The notes: a model not told the origin generated them from the letters alone. A stretch of DNA of 64,000 nucleotides from CALJFL01 sp964590005 (GCA_964590005.1 CAZPVJ010000002.1:1-64000); one strand, 5' to 3'. Counted from the stretch's first letter, positions 25,617 through 35,596 are shown. Made by a program: numbers and translations.

Positions 25617-26510
25617 ATGAATACCCTTCAGGCCGCCTTGATCAAGGCTTTACTGTGGCTTTGTGCCCAACTGCCACTGTCCTGGGCCCGGGCCCTGGGG
25701 CGATTTGCCACGGTACTTTACTGGCCTTTCGGCGGCCGAAGTCGGCAGGTGACCCAGCGCAATATTGCCCTGGCGTTTCCGGAGCTTGACCCCGAAGCGC
25801 AGAACATTCTTGCCCGGCAGAGCCTGGCGGCAACCGGTGAGCTGGTCACCGAGATGGGCCATGTCTGGTTGCGCAGCTGGGCGTATGTCCAGTCCTTGAT
25901 TACAGAGGTGCACGGGGCTGACCAGATCATTGAGGCGCAAAAGTCGGGTCGCGGCGTGATTGTTCTGGCACCGCACCTGGGGAACTGGGAAATTGTGGGC
26001 CTGCACCTGCCCTTGTTGGGCAGCACGGTGTCGCTTTACGAGCCGCCCAAAATAGCTGGCCTGGGCCCGCTCATTGAGCGCTCACGGCAGCGCAGTGGTG
26101 CGACATTGGTACCCACCGATGGTCGGGGCCTGGCCAGGCTGTTAAAGAGTGTCAAGCAGGGCCATATATCAGGAATACTGCCTGATCAGGCGCCACCGGA
26201 CCTGAATGCGGGTAAAAACAGCCCATTCATGGGTATTGAGTGTTTTACCGGTACCCTGGCCAGTAACATGATTCGGCGAACCGGCGCGCTGGCGGTATTC
26301 GGCTTTGCCGAGCGTGTTCCAGGGGGCTTTATCCTCCGTTATCTTCCTGCCGAGGAGGCCATTTATGATGCGGATGATAGCCTCTCGCTGGCGGCATTAA
26401 ATCGTGGCGTGGAAAAGTGCGTGCGTCACTGTGTGGCCCAGTACCAATGGGAATACAAACGCTTTCGAGTGAGGCCCAAGCAAGGTCCGGGCAACTATGA
26501 TGGCTTGTAA
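25617..26510 (+). CDS. LpxL/HtrB-family lysophospholipid acyltransferase
   Basis: 297 residues. An N-terminal hydrophobic helix is followed by the acyltransferase signature H-x4-E in LAPHLGNWEIVG (about residues 118-128), then GLARLLKSVKQG and GILPDQAPP. These are hallmarks of the lipid A late acyltransferases LpxL/LpxM and relatives, acting at the inner membrane. The Pseudomonas counterpart lies close to glyQS as well. It cannot be decided from sequence whether it adds lauroyl chains to lipid A or acylates another lipid. Confidence 0.85.
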   Translation: MNTLQAALIKALLWLCAQLPLSWARALGRFATVLYWPFGGRSRQVTQRNIALAFPELDPEAQNILARQSLAATGELVTEMGHVWLRSWAYVQSLITEVHGADQIIEAQKSGRGVIVLAPHLGNWEIVGLHLPLLGSTVSLYEPPKIAGLGPLIERSRQRSGATLVPTDGRGLARLLKSVKQGHISGILPDQAPPDLNAGKNSPFMGIECFTGTLASNMIRRTGALAVFGFAERVPGGFILRYLPAEEAIYDADDSLSLAALNRGVEKCVRHCVAQYQWEYKRFRVRPKQGPGNYDGL

Positions 26511-26545
26511 TAGCAATCCGCCTGGCAGCGGTGAATACAGGAATA

Positions 26546-27340
26546 ATGATGTTTTACGGTAAGTTGGTTGCGGGCTTTATTGGTCTGCTGCTCGGTGGTT
26601 TTGTTGGACTCTTACTTGGCCTGTTTGTGGGTCACGCGTTTGATCGGGGGTTGCTGAAGACACTGCAATTCGCCTCCCCTGAGAATATCGCCCGGATCAA
26701 GAGAAGTTTTTTCGATACAACCTTCCAGCTGCTGGGCCACCTGGCGAAGGCGGATGGGCGGATTTCGCAGCAGGAGATAGACCATACCGAGCAGATATTC
26801 GCGCAGATGCAGCTTAGCGCGGAGCAGCGAGAACAGGCTATCGGCATGTTCCGACAGGGCGCAGCCGCTGACTTCAGTGTCGAGGCTGCGGTGGCCGAAT
26901 TTCTGGCAGTCTGCGGGCCGCAGAAGCAGTTGCAGCAGACGATGCTGTTGTTCCTGGTGTCGATGGCGCTCGCCGATCATGAAATGGCGCCGGAGGAACA
27001 CGCGGCACTGCAGCGAATCTCGGGCTTGATGGGCTTCGGTAAGGCCCAGCTTGAGCAATTGCTGCGAATGGCCCAGGCCCAGGAGCATTTTCATGGGCAA
27101 TCCAGCTACGGGGCTCAGCCGGGCACTAGCCTGGAGGATGCCTATGCTGCCCTGGGTGTCAGCTCATCGATACCGGACAAGGAGTTGAAGAGAGCCTACC
27201 GTAAGTTGATGAGCGAGCATCACCCGGACAAGTTGATTGCCAAGGGTGTTCCGGACGATATGATCAAGATCGCCACAGAAAAGTCTCAGGAAATACAAGC
27301 GGCCTACGAGATGATTCGTAAATCTCGTGCCAGTGGCTGA
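26546..27340 (+). CDS. djlA: DjlA-like membrane-anchored J-domain co-chaperone
   Basis: 264 residues from the ATG at 26546 (a second ATG is at 26549), preceded by acaggaat. Gly/Leu-rich membrane helix (GLLLGGFVGLLLGLFVG), a TerB-like helical domain (about residues 50-160, with LAKADGRISQQE and ADHEMAPEE), then a C-terminal J domain with the HPD tripeptide in YRKLMSEHHPDKL that stimulates DnaK. This three-part layout is specific to DjlA. Convergent with trkH and separated from it by only 3 bases. Confidence 0.88.
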   Translation: MMFYGKLVAGFIGLLLGGFVGLLLGLFVGHAFDRGLLKTLQFASPENIARIKRSFFDTTFQLLGHLAKADGRISQQEIDHTEQIFAQMQLSAEQREQAIGMFRQGAAADFSVEAAVAEFLAVCGPQKQLQQTMLLFLVSMALADHEMAPEEHAALQRISGLMGFGKAQLEQLLRMAQAQEHFHGQSSYGAQPGTSLEDAYAALGVSSSIPDKELKRAYRKLMSEHHPDKLIAKGVPDDMIKIATEKSQEIQAAYEMIRKSRASG

Positions 27341-27343
27341 CAC

Positions 27344-28792
27344 TCAGGGGCGCCAGAACATCGGGGTGAATAGAACCAGTAGCGTGAAGACTTCCAGACG
27401 CCCCAGCAGCATAGCGACACAAAGCAGACTCTGGGCAGCGCCGCCAATTTCGGCGTAATTGCTGGCCACCCTTCCCAGGCCAGGTCCCAGGTTGTTCAAG
27501 GCAGCGGCCACTGCGGAAAATGCGCTGGTGAAGTCGAGGCCAGTGGCCATCAAGGACAGCAAGATCGCAACAAACACCCAGACGTAGACCGCAAAGAAAC
27601 TCCAGACCGCGCTGACCACCGTGGCTTCTACACGCCGCTTGCCCACCTTCAGCGGAATGACCGCCGATGGATGCACCAGCTGTTTTAACTCACGGATGCC
27701 CTGTTTGTAGATCAGCATCATACGCATGGCCTTGATACCGCCGCCGGTTGAGCCCACGCACCCGCCCATAAACGAAAACATCAGCAGCATGACTGGAAGG
27801 AACGTAGGCCAGGAGGCGAAGTTCTGGGTGGTGAACCCGGTGGTGGTGGTGATTGAAATAGCCTGAAACAGTCCGTGTACAACGCTGTCACTAGCGCTCA
27901 GCGTTTCGGTTACCAGGAGATAAGCACAGGTGATCGATACACAGACCAGTAAGACACTGCCAAAAAACCGGGTCTCGGAATCCTTGCGATACACCCTGGC
28001 GCTCCGGCGGCGCCAGGCAACGAAGTGCAAGCCGAAATTGATGGCCGATATGCACATGAACAGGCTGCAAATCAGCAGTATGGTGTTGCTTTCAAAATAG
28101 CCCATGCTGGCATCGTGGGTAGAGAACCCGCCGATGGCGATAGTTGAAAATGCGTGGCATATCGCGTCAAAACCTGACATGCCGGCACTGTAGTAAGCGA
28201 TCCCGCACACAACGGTCAGGGTGACGTAGACTATGAACAGCGCTTTGGCAGTTTCGGTAATACGGGGAGTCAGTTTGCTGTCCTTGGAAGGCCCCGGTGT
28301 TTCAGCGCGGTACAGTTGCATGCCCCCAATTCCGAGCATGGGCAAAACAGCCACCGCCACCACGATGATGCCGATGCCACCAAGCCATTGCAGCATCTGC
28401 CGGTAGAGCAGGATTGACATGGGCAGGTCGTCGAGACCAACAATCACCGTAGCACCGGTAGTCGTCAGTCCGGATATCGACTCGAAAATCGCCTCTACCG
28501 CTGTCAGTTCCAGGGCCTCGGTGAGTGCAAAGGGCAAAGCACCGAAAACGCCCAAGACCGTCCAGAACAGGGACGTGACCAGGAAGCCATCGCGAATTCG
28601 CAGCTCATGCCTGGCATTACGGACGGGCAACCACAACAGCAACCCCGACAGAAAGGTAATACTGAGTGCGGTGAGAAATCCCGTCACCGTGTTGTCGTCC
28701 TGCAGCAGCGCAACGACCAGTGGCACTAGCATTGCACTGCTGAATAGCATCAGCAGTAATCCCAGTATGCGCAGCGATACGGTGAGGTGCAT
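27344..28792 (-). CDS. trkH: Trk potassium uptake channel subunit TrkH
   Basis: 482 residues, about ten membrane segments. Selectivity-filter-like loops with the conserved Gly are visible: SGLTTTGATV, FSTIAIGGFSTHD, SITTTTGFTT and ALNNLGPGLG. It moves K+ across the inner membrane and works with the NAD/ATP-binding regulator TrkA, encoded 9 bases upstream in the same direction. Confidence 0.94.
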   Translation of the reverse strand: MHLTVSLRILGLLLMLFSSAMLVPLVVALLQDDNTVTGFLTALSITFLSGLLLWLPVRNARHELRIRDGFLVTSLFWTVLGVFGALPFALTEALELTAVEAIFESISGLTTTGATVIVGLDDLPMSILLYRQMLQWLGGIGIIVVAVAVLPMLGIGGMQLYRAETPGPSKDSKLTPRITETAKALFIVYVTLTVVCGIAYYSAGMSGFDAICHAFSTIAIGGFSTHDASMGYFESNTILLICSLFMCISAINFGLHFVAWRRRSARVYRKDSETRFFGSVLLVCVSITCAYLLVTETLSASDSVVHGLFQAISITTTTGFTTQNFASWPTFLPVMLLMFSFMGGCVGSTGGGIKAMRMMLIYKQGIRELKQLVHPSAVIPLKVGKRRVEATVVSAVWSFFAVYVWVFVAILLSLMATGLDFTSAFSAVAAALNNLGPGLGRVASNYAEIGGAAQSLLCVAMLLGRLEVFTLLVLFTPMFWRP

Positions 28793-28801
28793 CGCTCCCC
28801 C

Positions 28802-30178
28802 CTAGGAGAAAAACCCGAAGCCGACAGTGAACAGCTTTTCCACCGCGGAAATTTTGTTGCGATCCACCAGGAACAAGATGACGTGGTCGTCGGTTTCAAC
28901 CACGATGTGGCTGTGGGCTATTAGCACCTCCTCTCCCCTTACGATCGCGCCAATGGTAACGCCGTCGGGCAGTGTGATCTCATCCAGGCGTCTGCCCACG
29001 ACTTTCGAGGAATAAGCATCACCGTGGGCGATCACCTCGATGGCCTCTGCGGCACCACGCCGCAGTGAGTGAACATTACTGATATCTCCGCGGCGCACGT
29101 GGGTAAGCAGGCTGCCAATGGTGATTTGTTGCGGTGAGATGGCGATGTCGATCTCGTCCCCGACCAGGTCGGCATAAGCGGCATTAGTAATCAGGGTAAT
29201 GACCTTTTTTGCTCCGAGGCGTTTGGCCAGCATCGACATCATGATGTTTGATTCGTCGTTATTGGTAAGCGCACAAAAGACATCCGTGGACTCTATATTC
29301 TCCTGGGATAACAACTGGGGCTCGGACGCGCTGCCGTTCAGAACAATAGCGTGCTTCAATCGCTCCGACAGGGTTCGGCAACGAGCGTAGGATTGCTCTA
29401 TGACCTTAACCTGGTACTCATTCTCGATACTTAGAGCGAGGGTTGCCCCTATGTTGCCGCCACCGGCTATCATGACTCTTTTATAGGGCTTGTCGGCTTT
29501 GCGCATTTCCGCCATGACTGCGCGGCTGTTCTCGCGGGCTGCAATCAGGAACACCTCGTCATCAACCTCTACGACCGTATCGCCTTCTGGAATGATCGGC
29601 CGGTCCTGGCGGAAGATGGCTGCGACCCGCGTATCGACCTTTGGCATGTGGGCCCTGATCTCCCTGAGCTCCTGTCCGATCATGGGGCCACCGTAGTAGG
29701 CTCTGACGGCAACCAACTGCACCTTACCTTCTGCGAAATCCAACACCTGCAAGGCCCCGGGGTTGGCGATTAAACGACGTATAGCCTGGGTAACCAGCTG
29801 CTCCGGCCCGATAATGACATCCACCGGCACATTTTCCGGGTTGAACAGTTGCTCTTGGTGGGCGAGGTAATTTGGGGAACGAACCCGGGATATTTTTGTG
29901 GGGGTGTGGAAGAGGGTGTGCGCAACCTGACAGGCCATCATGTTGATTTCGTCGCTGTTGGTAACCGCGATCAGCATGTCTGCATCCTCGGCTCCGGCCT
30001 TGTACAGTGTGTTGGGGTGGGATGCACCGCCCGCTACTGTGCCGATATCGAGCCTGTCCTGCAGGGCTTTCAGTTTGTCATTGTTGGTGTCGACAACCGT
30101 TATGTCGTTTTGCTCGTTGGCCAGGTGCTCTGCCAGCGTGCCGCCGACCTGCCCGGCCCCGAGGATAATAATTTTCAT
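28802..30178 (-). CDS. trkA: Trk system potassium regulator TrkA
   Basis: 458 residues made of two tandem RCK modules. The first opens MKIIILGAGQVGGTLAEHLA, a Rossmann GxGxxG nucleotide site; the second has RVMIAGGGNIGATLALSIE (about residue 233). Each is followed by a TrkA-C subdomain. Cytoplasmic gating ring of the TrkH channel. Located between rsmB and trkH, the same def-fmt-rsmB-trkA order as in Pseudomonas and E. coli. Confidence 0.96.
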   Translation of the reverse strand: MKIIILGAGQVGGTLAEHLANEQNDITVVDTNNDKLKALQDRLDIGTVAGGASHPNTLYKAGAEDADMLIAVTNSDEINMMACQVAHTLFHTPTKISRVRSPNYLAHQEQLFNPENVPVDVIIGPEQLVTQAIRRLIANPGALQVLDFAEGKVQLVAVRAYYGGPMIGQELREIRAHMPKVDTRVAAIFRQDRPIIPEGDTVVEVDDEVFLIAARENSRAVMAEMRKADKPYKRVMIAGGGNIGATLALSIENEYQVKVIEQSYARCRTLSERLKHAIVLNGSASEPQLLSQENIESTDVFCALTNNDESNIMMSMLAKRLGAKKVITLITNAAYADLVGDEIDIAISPQQITIGSLLTHVRRGDISNVHSLRRGAAEAIEVIAHGDAYSSKVVGRRLDEITLPDGVTIGAIVRGEEVLIAHSHIVVETDDHVILFLVDRNKISAVEKLFTVGFGFFS

Positions 30179-30276
30179 GGTTCAGCGAACCTTGAGAAAT
30201 TCGTATGCACAGTAAATAAATAGTAGCTCGATTGTAAGTACTCGCGGCCCGTAATAATGCACAAAGCGCGGCGACG

Positions 30277-31575
30277 CTAGCCGGGGGATTTTTTCAGCCG
30301 AGCAAAAAACAACCCGTCCGGCCCCAGGGTTTTGGGCAGGAGCTGTCGCCCAGTCTCGGTGGCCAAGCCCCAGTCTGTGTCGAGGGCAAGCAATTGCGCA
30401 TCCGGGGTCGCTTCCAGGAAATGATGGATAACCTTGTCATTTTCCTCCGGTAAGACGGAGCAGGTGACGTACAGCAGGGTGCCGGTGGGCTTGAGGAGTG
30501 GCCATAAGCCCCCCAGGATCGCCAGTTGCTGCCGGGCCAGTGCCGGGATATCAGCGGCGCGTCGCAACAGCTTTATGTCGGGGTGACGGCGGATCACGCC
30601 GGAAGCTGAGCAGGGCGCATCGACCAGAATGCGGTCCAGACTGCCGGGCAGCAGCGTCTCACCGGGTTGGCTACCATCCATGATCAGCAGCTCGGCTGAT
30701 AGCTGGAGTCGCTCCAGGTTCTCATTGACGCGCAGGAGACGTTGCTCGTCGATGTCGGCGGCGTACAGTGCAGCAATATCCGGTTGCTGCTCCAGTATGT
30801 GGCAGCTCTTGCCACCCGGTGCGGCGCAGGCATCCAGAATTCGCTCGCCGGGCCTCGCCTCCAACACAATGGCAGCTAGCTGCGCTGCCTCGTCTTGCAC
30901 GCTGACCAGGCCCTCGTCAAACCCCGGAAGGGAGCTGACATCCCGTCCTTGCTGCAGGTAGATCGCATCGGGAGAGAGTGTGCCCGGGGTGGCCGCAATG
31001 TCCTGTCGGCGCAGTATTTCCAGGTAGTCATCCCTGCTACTGCGCTGGCGGTTGACGCGCAGCGTAAGCGGAGGTTGCTCGTTGTTGGCCGCTATGACCT
31101 GGCCGGCGTCGTCGGGCCATGCCTGGTGAATAGCGCTGTACAGCCACGACGGATGGGCAGCCTGTTGCGCCGGGCTCAATTGTGCTTCCAGCTTATCGCG
31201 CTCGCGGAGGTAGCGACGCAGCACGGCATTACTAAGGCCACGCGCCCAGGCCTTTTTCAGTACGCGGGTCGCGTCCACGGTGGCGGCGACCGCCGCATGG
31301 TCTGGTATCCGCGTGTTATTGAGTTGGTACAGTCCGGCTAGTAATAGCGCCTGTATGTCCCGATCCTTTGCTTTAAGTGGTTTAGTGAGCAACGCCTGCA
31401 ACAGCCCCTCGAGGTGTTGGAAGTCGCGCAGCGTGCCGTAACACAGTTGCTGTAGCAGACCCCTGTCGCGACTCTTAACCCGCTCCAGCATGGGCGGCAA
31501 CACCTGGCCCAGGGATTTTCCGGACAGCACCTGCGACAGCACGGTTGCACAGGCGGCCCGGCAATCGAGTTCCAC
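30277..31575 (-). CDS. rsmB: 16S rRNA m5C967 methyltransferase
   Basis: 432 residues, GTG start at 31575. N-terminal NusB-like domain, then a SAM methyltransferase domain with LDACAAPGGKSCHILE, the catalytic-Cys motif VDAPCSASGVIRRHPD and the second Cys motif YVTCSVLPEEN. It methylates C967 of 16S rRNA. It starts 5 bases after fmt. Confidence 0.95.
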   Translation of the reverse strand: MELDCRAACATVLSQVLSGKSLGQVLPPMLERVKSRDRGLLQQLCYGTLRDFQHLEGLLQALLTKPLKAKDRDIQALLLAGLYQLNNTRIPDHAAVAATVDATRVLKKAWARGLSNAVLRRYLRERDKLEAQLSPAQQAAHPSWLYSAIHQAWPDDAGQVIAANNEQPPLTLRVNRQRSSRDDYLEILRRQDIAATPGTLSPDAIYLQQGRDVSSLPGFDEGLVSVQDEAAQLAAIVLEARPGERILDACAAPGGKSCHILEQQPDIAALYAADIDEQRLLRVNENLERLQLSAELLIMDGSQPGETLLPGSLDRILVDAPCSASGVIRRHPDIKLLRRAADIPALARQQLAILGGLWPLLKPTGTLLYVTCSVLPEENDKVIHHFLEATPDAQLLALDTDWGLATETGRQLLPKTLGPDGLFFARLKKSPG

Positions 31576-31580
31576 GCTAG

Positions 31581-32543
31581 TCAGTCTGGCTGGTCAAAAC
31601 GCAGACCCATGGCGAACTGCTCACGGCGCGAATTGAGAATGTCTGCTGCGTCCAGGGGCTTGCCCCCCGGGAGTTGCAGTCGTTGAATCAACAGCTCACC
31701 GGCCCCACAACTCACGGCGATGCCGTTGCGCCCGGCGGCGATAATAGTGCCGGCCCCGCTGGGGTTTTCTGCGGCCCCCACTGCAGAGGCTTGCCATATT
31801 TTTACCCGCTCTCCATTGAGCGTGCTGAAGCAAATGGGGAAAGGGTTAAATGCACGGATTCGCCGATCCAGCACCTGGGCTGTCTCTTGCCAGTTAATCT
31901 GGGCTTCTGATTTCTCGATTTTGGCTGCGTAGGTTGCCAGTGAATCGTCCTGGATCGTTGCTTGCGCCTGATAGGCCGGTAGATCCGCCAGAACCTGCAG
32001 TAGTAGTGGAGGCCCTGAGTCAGCCAGTGTTCCCAGTAGATTTGCTGCGGTGGTGCCAGCTTCGATCGGGCATTCGGCGTTTGCCAGCATAGCGCCGGTG
32101 TCCAGTCCGGCATCCATTTGCATGATCGTGACACCCGTGTGCGTGTCACCCGCTTCGATGGCGCGCTGTATCGGTGCCGCGCCCCGCCAGCGTGGTAACA
32201 GCGAGGCGTGCACATTGAGGCAGCCCCACTTCGGGATATCAAGTACCGCCTGTGGCAGGATCAGGCCGTAAGCCACCACCACCAGCACATCAGGCCGCAG
32301 GTCAGCGAGCGCCCGTTGGGTCTCGGGATCTCGCAGAGAGGCTGGCTGCATCACCGTGACGCCAGCAGTTTCCGCTATGCGTTTTACCGGGCTGGCTTGC
32401 AGCTTTTTACCCCGGCCCGAGGGACGGTCTGGCTGGGTATAGACAGCTACTATCTGATGCTGGCTGGCCAGCAGGGCATCCAGATGGCGAGCGGCGAACT
32501 CAGGTGTACCTGCGAATAGGACTCGCAGCGGTTGCTCGGTCAT
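31581..32543 (-). CDS. fmt: Methionyl-tRNA formyltransferase
   Basis: 320 residues. Formyltransferase domain with LFAGTPEFAARHLDAL, NVHASLLPRWRGAAPIQ (the catalytic Asn-His region) and MQMDAGLDTGAML, followed by the C-terminal tRNA-binding domain (FNPFPICF..LNGERVKIW). It formylates initiator Met-tRNA with 10-formyl-THF. Between def (6 bases) and rsmB (5 bases), a classic operon. Confidence 0.97.
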   Translation of the reverse strand: MTEQPLRVLFAGTPEFAARHLDALLASQHQIVAVYTQPDRPSGRGKKLQASPVKRIAETAGVTVMQPASLRDPETQRALADLRPDVLVVVAYGLILPQAVLDIPKWGCLNVHASLLPRWRGAAPIQRAIEAGDTHTGVTIMQMDAGLDTGAMLANAECPIEAGTTAANLLGTLADSGPPLLLQVLADLPAYQAQATIQDDSLATYAAKIEKSEAQINWQETAQVLDRRIRAFNPFPICFSTLNGERVKIWQASAVGAAENPSGAGTIIAAGRNGIAVSCGAGELLIQRLQLPGGKPLDAADILNSRREQFAMGLRFDQPD

Positions 32544-32549
32544 TGCAGG

Positions 32550-33056
32550 TCAGGCCCGCAGCCGATGAGACTTTTCGAGCTTTTTACGAATGCGTTGGCG
32601 CTTGAGGGGCGATATGTAGTCGACAAACAGCTTGCCGTCTAGGTGGTCAATTTCGTGCTGCAGACAAATCGCCAGCAGCCCTTCCAACTCCCGGCTAAAG
32701 GGTTCGCCATCGCGGTCCAGGGCGCTGACTTGCACCCGCCGCGGCCTGTTGACTGTCTCATAGAACCCGGGCACGGACAGGCAGCCCTCGTCGTATTCTC
32801 CCAGCTCCTCGTCCAGCACCGTCACCTCCGGGTTGATGAATACCAGCGGTTCGCTCTGGTCTTCGCTGACATCTATGACCAACAGGCGCTGGTGCACATC
32901 AATCTGGGTGGCCGCCAGCCCGATGCCCGGGGCGGCGTACATGGTTTCGAACATGTCGTCGATCAGGTCACGTATGCTGTCTGTCACTTGCTCGACGGGG
33001 GTTGCACGGGTGCGCAGCCGCGGGTCTGGAAATTCCAGTATGTTCAGTACTGCCAT
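32550..33056 (-). CDS. def: Peptide deformylase
   Basis: 168 residues with all three metalloenzyme motifs: GIGLAATQID, EGCLSVPG (metal-binding Cys) and QHEIDHLDGKLF (two His and the catalytic Glu). It removes the formyl group from nascent proteins. First gene of the def-fmt-rsmB-trkA-trkH minus-strand run and divergent from the LysM gene. A minus-strand TATAAT lies at 33160-33165 in the divergent region. Confidence 0.97.
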   Translation of the reverse strand: MAVLNILEFPDPRLRTRATPVEQVTDSIRDLIDDMFETMYAAPGIGLAATQIDVHQRLLVIDVSEDQSEPLVFINPEVTVLDEELGEYDEGCLSVPGFYETVNRPRRVQVSALDRDGEPFSRELEGLLAICLQHEIDHLDGKLFVDYISPLKRQRIRKKLEKSHRLRA

Positions 33057-33174
33057 GGGTCCGGGTGCTCGACTTTTTTGCTGAAAACGGTCAAATCTGG
33101 CTTGGTGAATTAGTCACATTTGGCTTGCCACTGGCCAATCGCCACCGCAAACTAGGTCTATTATACAACCGCAT

Positions 33175-33191
33175 GCTGGGCAGTGCCCAGC
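33175..33191. repeat. 17-bp palindrome between def and the LysM gene
   Basis: Perfect inverted repeat with 8-base arms around one central base (GCTGGGCA g TGCCCAGC). It lies in the divergent promoter region, 10 bases upstream of a minus-strand TATAAT. It could be an operator for def or for the LysM gene, or form a hairpin in a leader RNA. No regulator can be assigned. Confidence 0.4.
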
Positions 33192-33327
33192 GCCGGGGGC
33201 AGGGCTTGGCCGGGTGCTGAGCCAGTAGTGACGGGGCAGTCACAGCGGTTGGGAAGATAAATGCATGGAAGCTGCTATGATTGAAAGCATTGGGCGGATA
33301 ATAACAAGTCCACGCAGGGGCAGAACA

Positions 33328-34359
33328 ATGAGAATACGGGTACTTTCGACGGGTTTGTTGCTAGCGTCATTGCTTTTCAGCGGTTGGCTGCAGGCGGCAG
33401 TTGAGCTTAACGAGGATATTCCAGAGACCTACATCGTCAAGAAAGGCGATACGCTGTGGGGAATATCCGGCATGTACCTTCGGGAGCCCTGGCTTTGGCC
33501 GGAGCTCTGGGATGTAAACCCACAGATTGACAACCCGCACCTGATATACCCCGGGGACGAACTGTACCTCGTGTGGATAGATGGCCAGCCCCGCCTGCGA
33601 CTGCGCCGGGGCCGCGATGTCAAGCTTGAGCCCAATATGCGTGTCTCTCAGCTCGATCTGGCCATTCCCATCATTCCCCTGGACCAGATAGGTGCGTTCC
33701 TGCTACGCCACCGTATACTCGGTGCCAATGACCTCAATAGGTCCGCCTATGTCGTGGCCGGCGCCCAGGGCCATTTGATCAGTGCTCCGGGTGATCGCAT
33801 TTTTGGCCGTGGTCCGTTTCCGGATGGCGAGCGCGCTTACGGCATCTACCGCGCGGGTGACACTTACCTCGATCCGGTAACCAATGAGCTGCTGGGATAC
33901 CAGGCCCAGGATATCGGTAATGCCCGACTGTTGAGCAGCAACAAGGATGAAGTGACCGAGCTGGAAATCACCCGGGTTACTGAAGAGGTCAGGATTTCGG
34001 ATCGTCTGTTGCCGATGGAAGAGAGAATTATTGACGCCACGTTCCACCCCCGGGCCCCCGGTGAAGAAATTGAGAACGGATTTATGATCGCTGTCGATGG
34101 GGGTCTGACCCAGATCGGTACAACCGACATAGTGGTGCTCAACCGTGGTAAGCGCGAAGGACTGGAAGTGGGTCATGTCATGGCCATCTACCAGACCGGT
34201 GAGCTGGTTCACGATAAGGTCGCGGGCAACAATGTTCGCTTGCCCGACGTTCGCGCTGGCCTGCTGATGGTCTTCGAGGCCTTCGAAAAAGCCAGCTATG
34301 CCATTGTGCTCAAGGCAAACCGGCCCCTGAAGGTGCTGGATAAAGTCAAAAACCCCTGA
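33328..34359 (+). CDS. Secreted LysM-domain protein
   Basis: 343 residues from the ATG at 33328, which has AGGGG upstream and begins a signal peptide ending WLQA; an earlier start at 33265 would add 21 non-signal residues. A LysM domain (peptidoglycan binding) follows at once: YIVKKGDTLWGISGMYL with NPHLIYPGDELYL. The rest is a 250-residue domain of beta character conserved in gammaproteobacterial relatives. Position between def and dprA matches the LysM gene PA0020 of Pseudomonas. Cell-envelope role inferred. Confidence 0.88.
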   Translation: MRIRVLSTGLLLASLLFSGWLQAAVELNEDIPETYIVKKGDTLWGISGMYLREPWLWPELWDVNPQIDNPHLIYPGDELYLVWIDGQPRLRLRRGRDVKLEPNMRVSQLDLAIPIIPLDQIGAFLLRHRILGANDLNRSAYVVAGAQGHLISAPGDRIFGRGPFPDGERAYGIYRAGDTYLDPVTNELLGYQAQDIGNARLLSSNKDEVTELEITRVTEEVRISDRLLPMEERIIDATFHPRAPGEEIENGFMIAVDGGLTQIGTTDIVVLNRGKREGLEVGHVMAIYQTGELVHDKVAGNNVRLPDVRAGLLMVFEAFEKASYAIVLKANRPLKVLDKVKNP

Positions 34360-34441
34360 TTGATACGGGGGTGCCGCACATGCGGCGCTCCTGAATACGG
34401 GCGTGTAATGCCCGCCCCTTTCACTGGTCGCACTATCAAGG

Positions 34442-35581
34442 ATGATGGCGATGAGCGAACCCGATATCCCGCTGTGCCTGCTTTTGCACGGCATTCCCGG
34501 TCTTTCTGCCGCGCAATTGAATACCTTGCTACTGCGCTTTGGCAGTCCCGCCAAGGTGGCCGCTGCGGGCTGGGAGGGATGGGCTTCCTGCGGATTGCCC
34601 AGTCAGCTCTGCCAAGCCCTGGAGTTAGCCTGCAGTAACGGCGGTCACCCGGAGGCGCATTGGAGTGTGGCTCAGGGTTACGACGCGATATGTTCGGCGG
34701 CGGCCGATGTGCTGCCGATAACCGACGCGCGCTACCCCGCCTTGTTGCGCACCATCCACGACCCGCCTCCCCTGCTTTACTGCCGCGGTAATCTCGCTAC
34801 CCTGCGTACCCCGGGGCTGGCCATTGTCGGCAGTCGCAGGGCCAGCCCGGCCGGCGAAAGGTTGGCCGCTGAACTGGCGTCGGCCGCCACGGCTGCTGGT
34901 CTTGCCGTTTGCAGTGGCCTGGCCCTGGGTATCGATGGTGCCGCACACCGCGGCGCAGTGGCCGGCGGTGGGCCGACGGTCGCGGTGATGGCTACCGGGA
35001 TTGACCAGGTTTACCCTCGCCGACACAGCAAGCTGGCTGCGCGAATTACCGAATGTGGCTGCCTGCTGACTGAATTTCCACCCGGCGTAGCGCCGCTGCG
35101 CGGCAATTTTCCGCGCCGTAATCGATTGATAAGCGGGCTGTCCCTGGCAACGGTGGTGGTGGAAGCGGCGCTACCCAGCGGTTCACTGTTAACAGTGGGC
35201 ACCGCTCTGGAGCAGGGTCGCGACGTATTTGCTGCCCCCTGGAGTATTTTCCACCGCAATGGCCGTGGCTGTCTCAGGCTTATCAGGGATGGCGCTGGCG
35301 TGGTGGAGAGTATCGAGGATGTTCTGGTGGAGCTGGGTTCCCTGTACCAGTTGCAGTTGTCCCTGCAGGCAGAGCCCTGGCCGGCAGCCGGTGAGGGCCG
35401 CCTGGCGCCGGGTCATGCCAGGATACTGGCCTTTATCAGTGACCATGCCGTGGATCTGGACAGGCTGGTGGCAGGCACTGGTCTGCCGGTGGCGGCCGTA
35501 CTGGCCGGGCTTTCATCGCTCGAGTTGCAGGGGCATATAGCGAGGGTCTCTGGGGGCTATGTGCAGGCCGGTGCGGAGTAA
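34442..35581 (+). CDS. dprA: DNA processing protein DprA (Smf)
   Basis: 379 residues. A SAM-like N-terminal region precedes the extended Rossmann core with IVGSRRASPAGERLA, VCSGLALGIDGAAHRGA, TEFPPGVAPLRGNFPRRNRLISGLS and SGSLLTVGTALEQGRDV, and a winged-helix C-terminal domain. DprA loads RecA on incoming single-stranded DNA in transformation. Several ATG codons cluster at 34442, 34445 and 34451, so the exact start is uncertain by up to three codons. Confidence 0.94.
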   Translation: MMAMSEPDIPLCLLLHGIPGLSAAQLNTLLLRFGSPAKVAAAGWEGWASCGLPSQLCQALELACSNGGHPEAHWSVAQGYDAICSAAADVLPITDARYPALLRTIHDPPPLLYCRGNLATLRTPGLAIVGSRRASPAGERLAAELASAATAAGLAVCSGLALGIDGAAHRGAVAGGGPTVAVMATGIDQVYPRRHSKLAARITECGCLLTEFPPGVAPLRGNFPRRNRLISGLSLATVVVEAALPSGSLLTVGTALEQGRDVFAAPWSIFHRNGRGCLRLIRDGAGVVESIEDVLVELGSLYQLQLSLQAEPWPAAGEGRLAPGHARILAFISDHAVDLDRLVAGTGLPVAAVLAGLSSLELQGHIARVSGGYVQAGAE

Positions 35582-35596
35582 ATTGTCATCGATATC

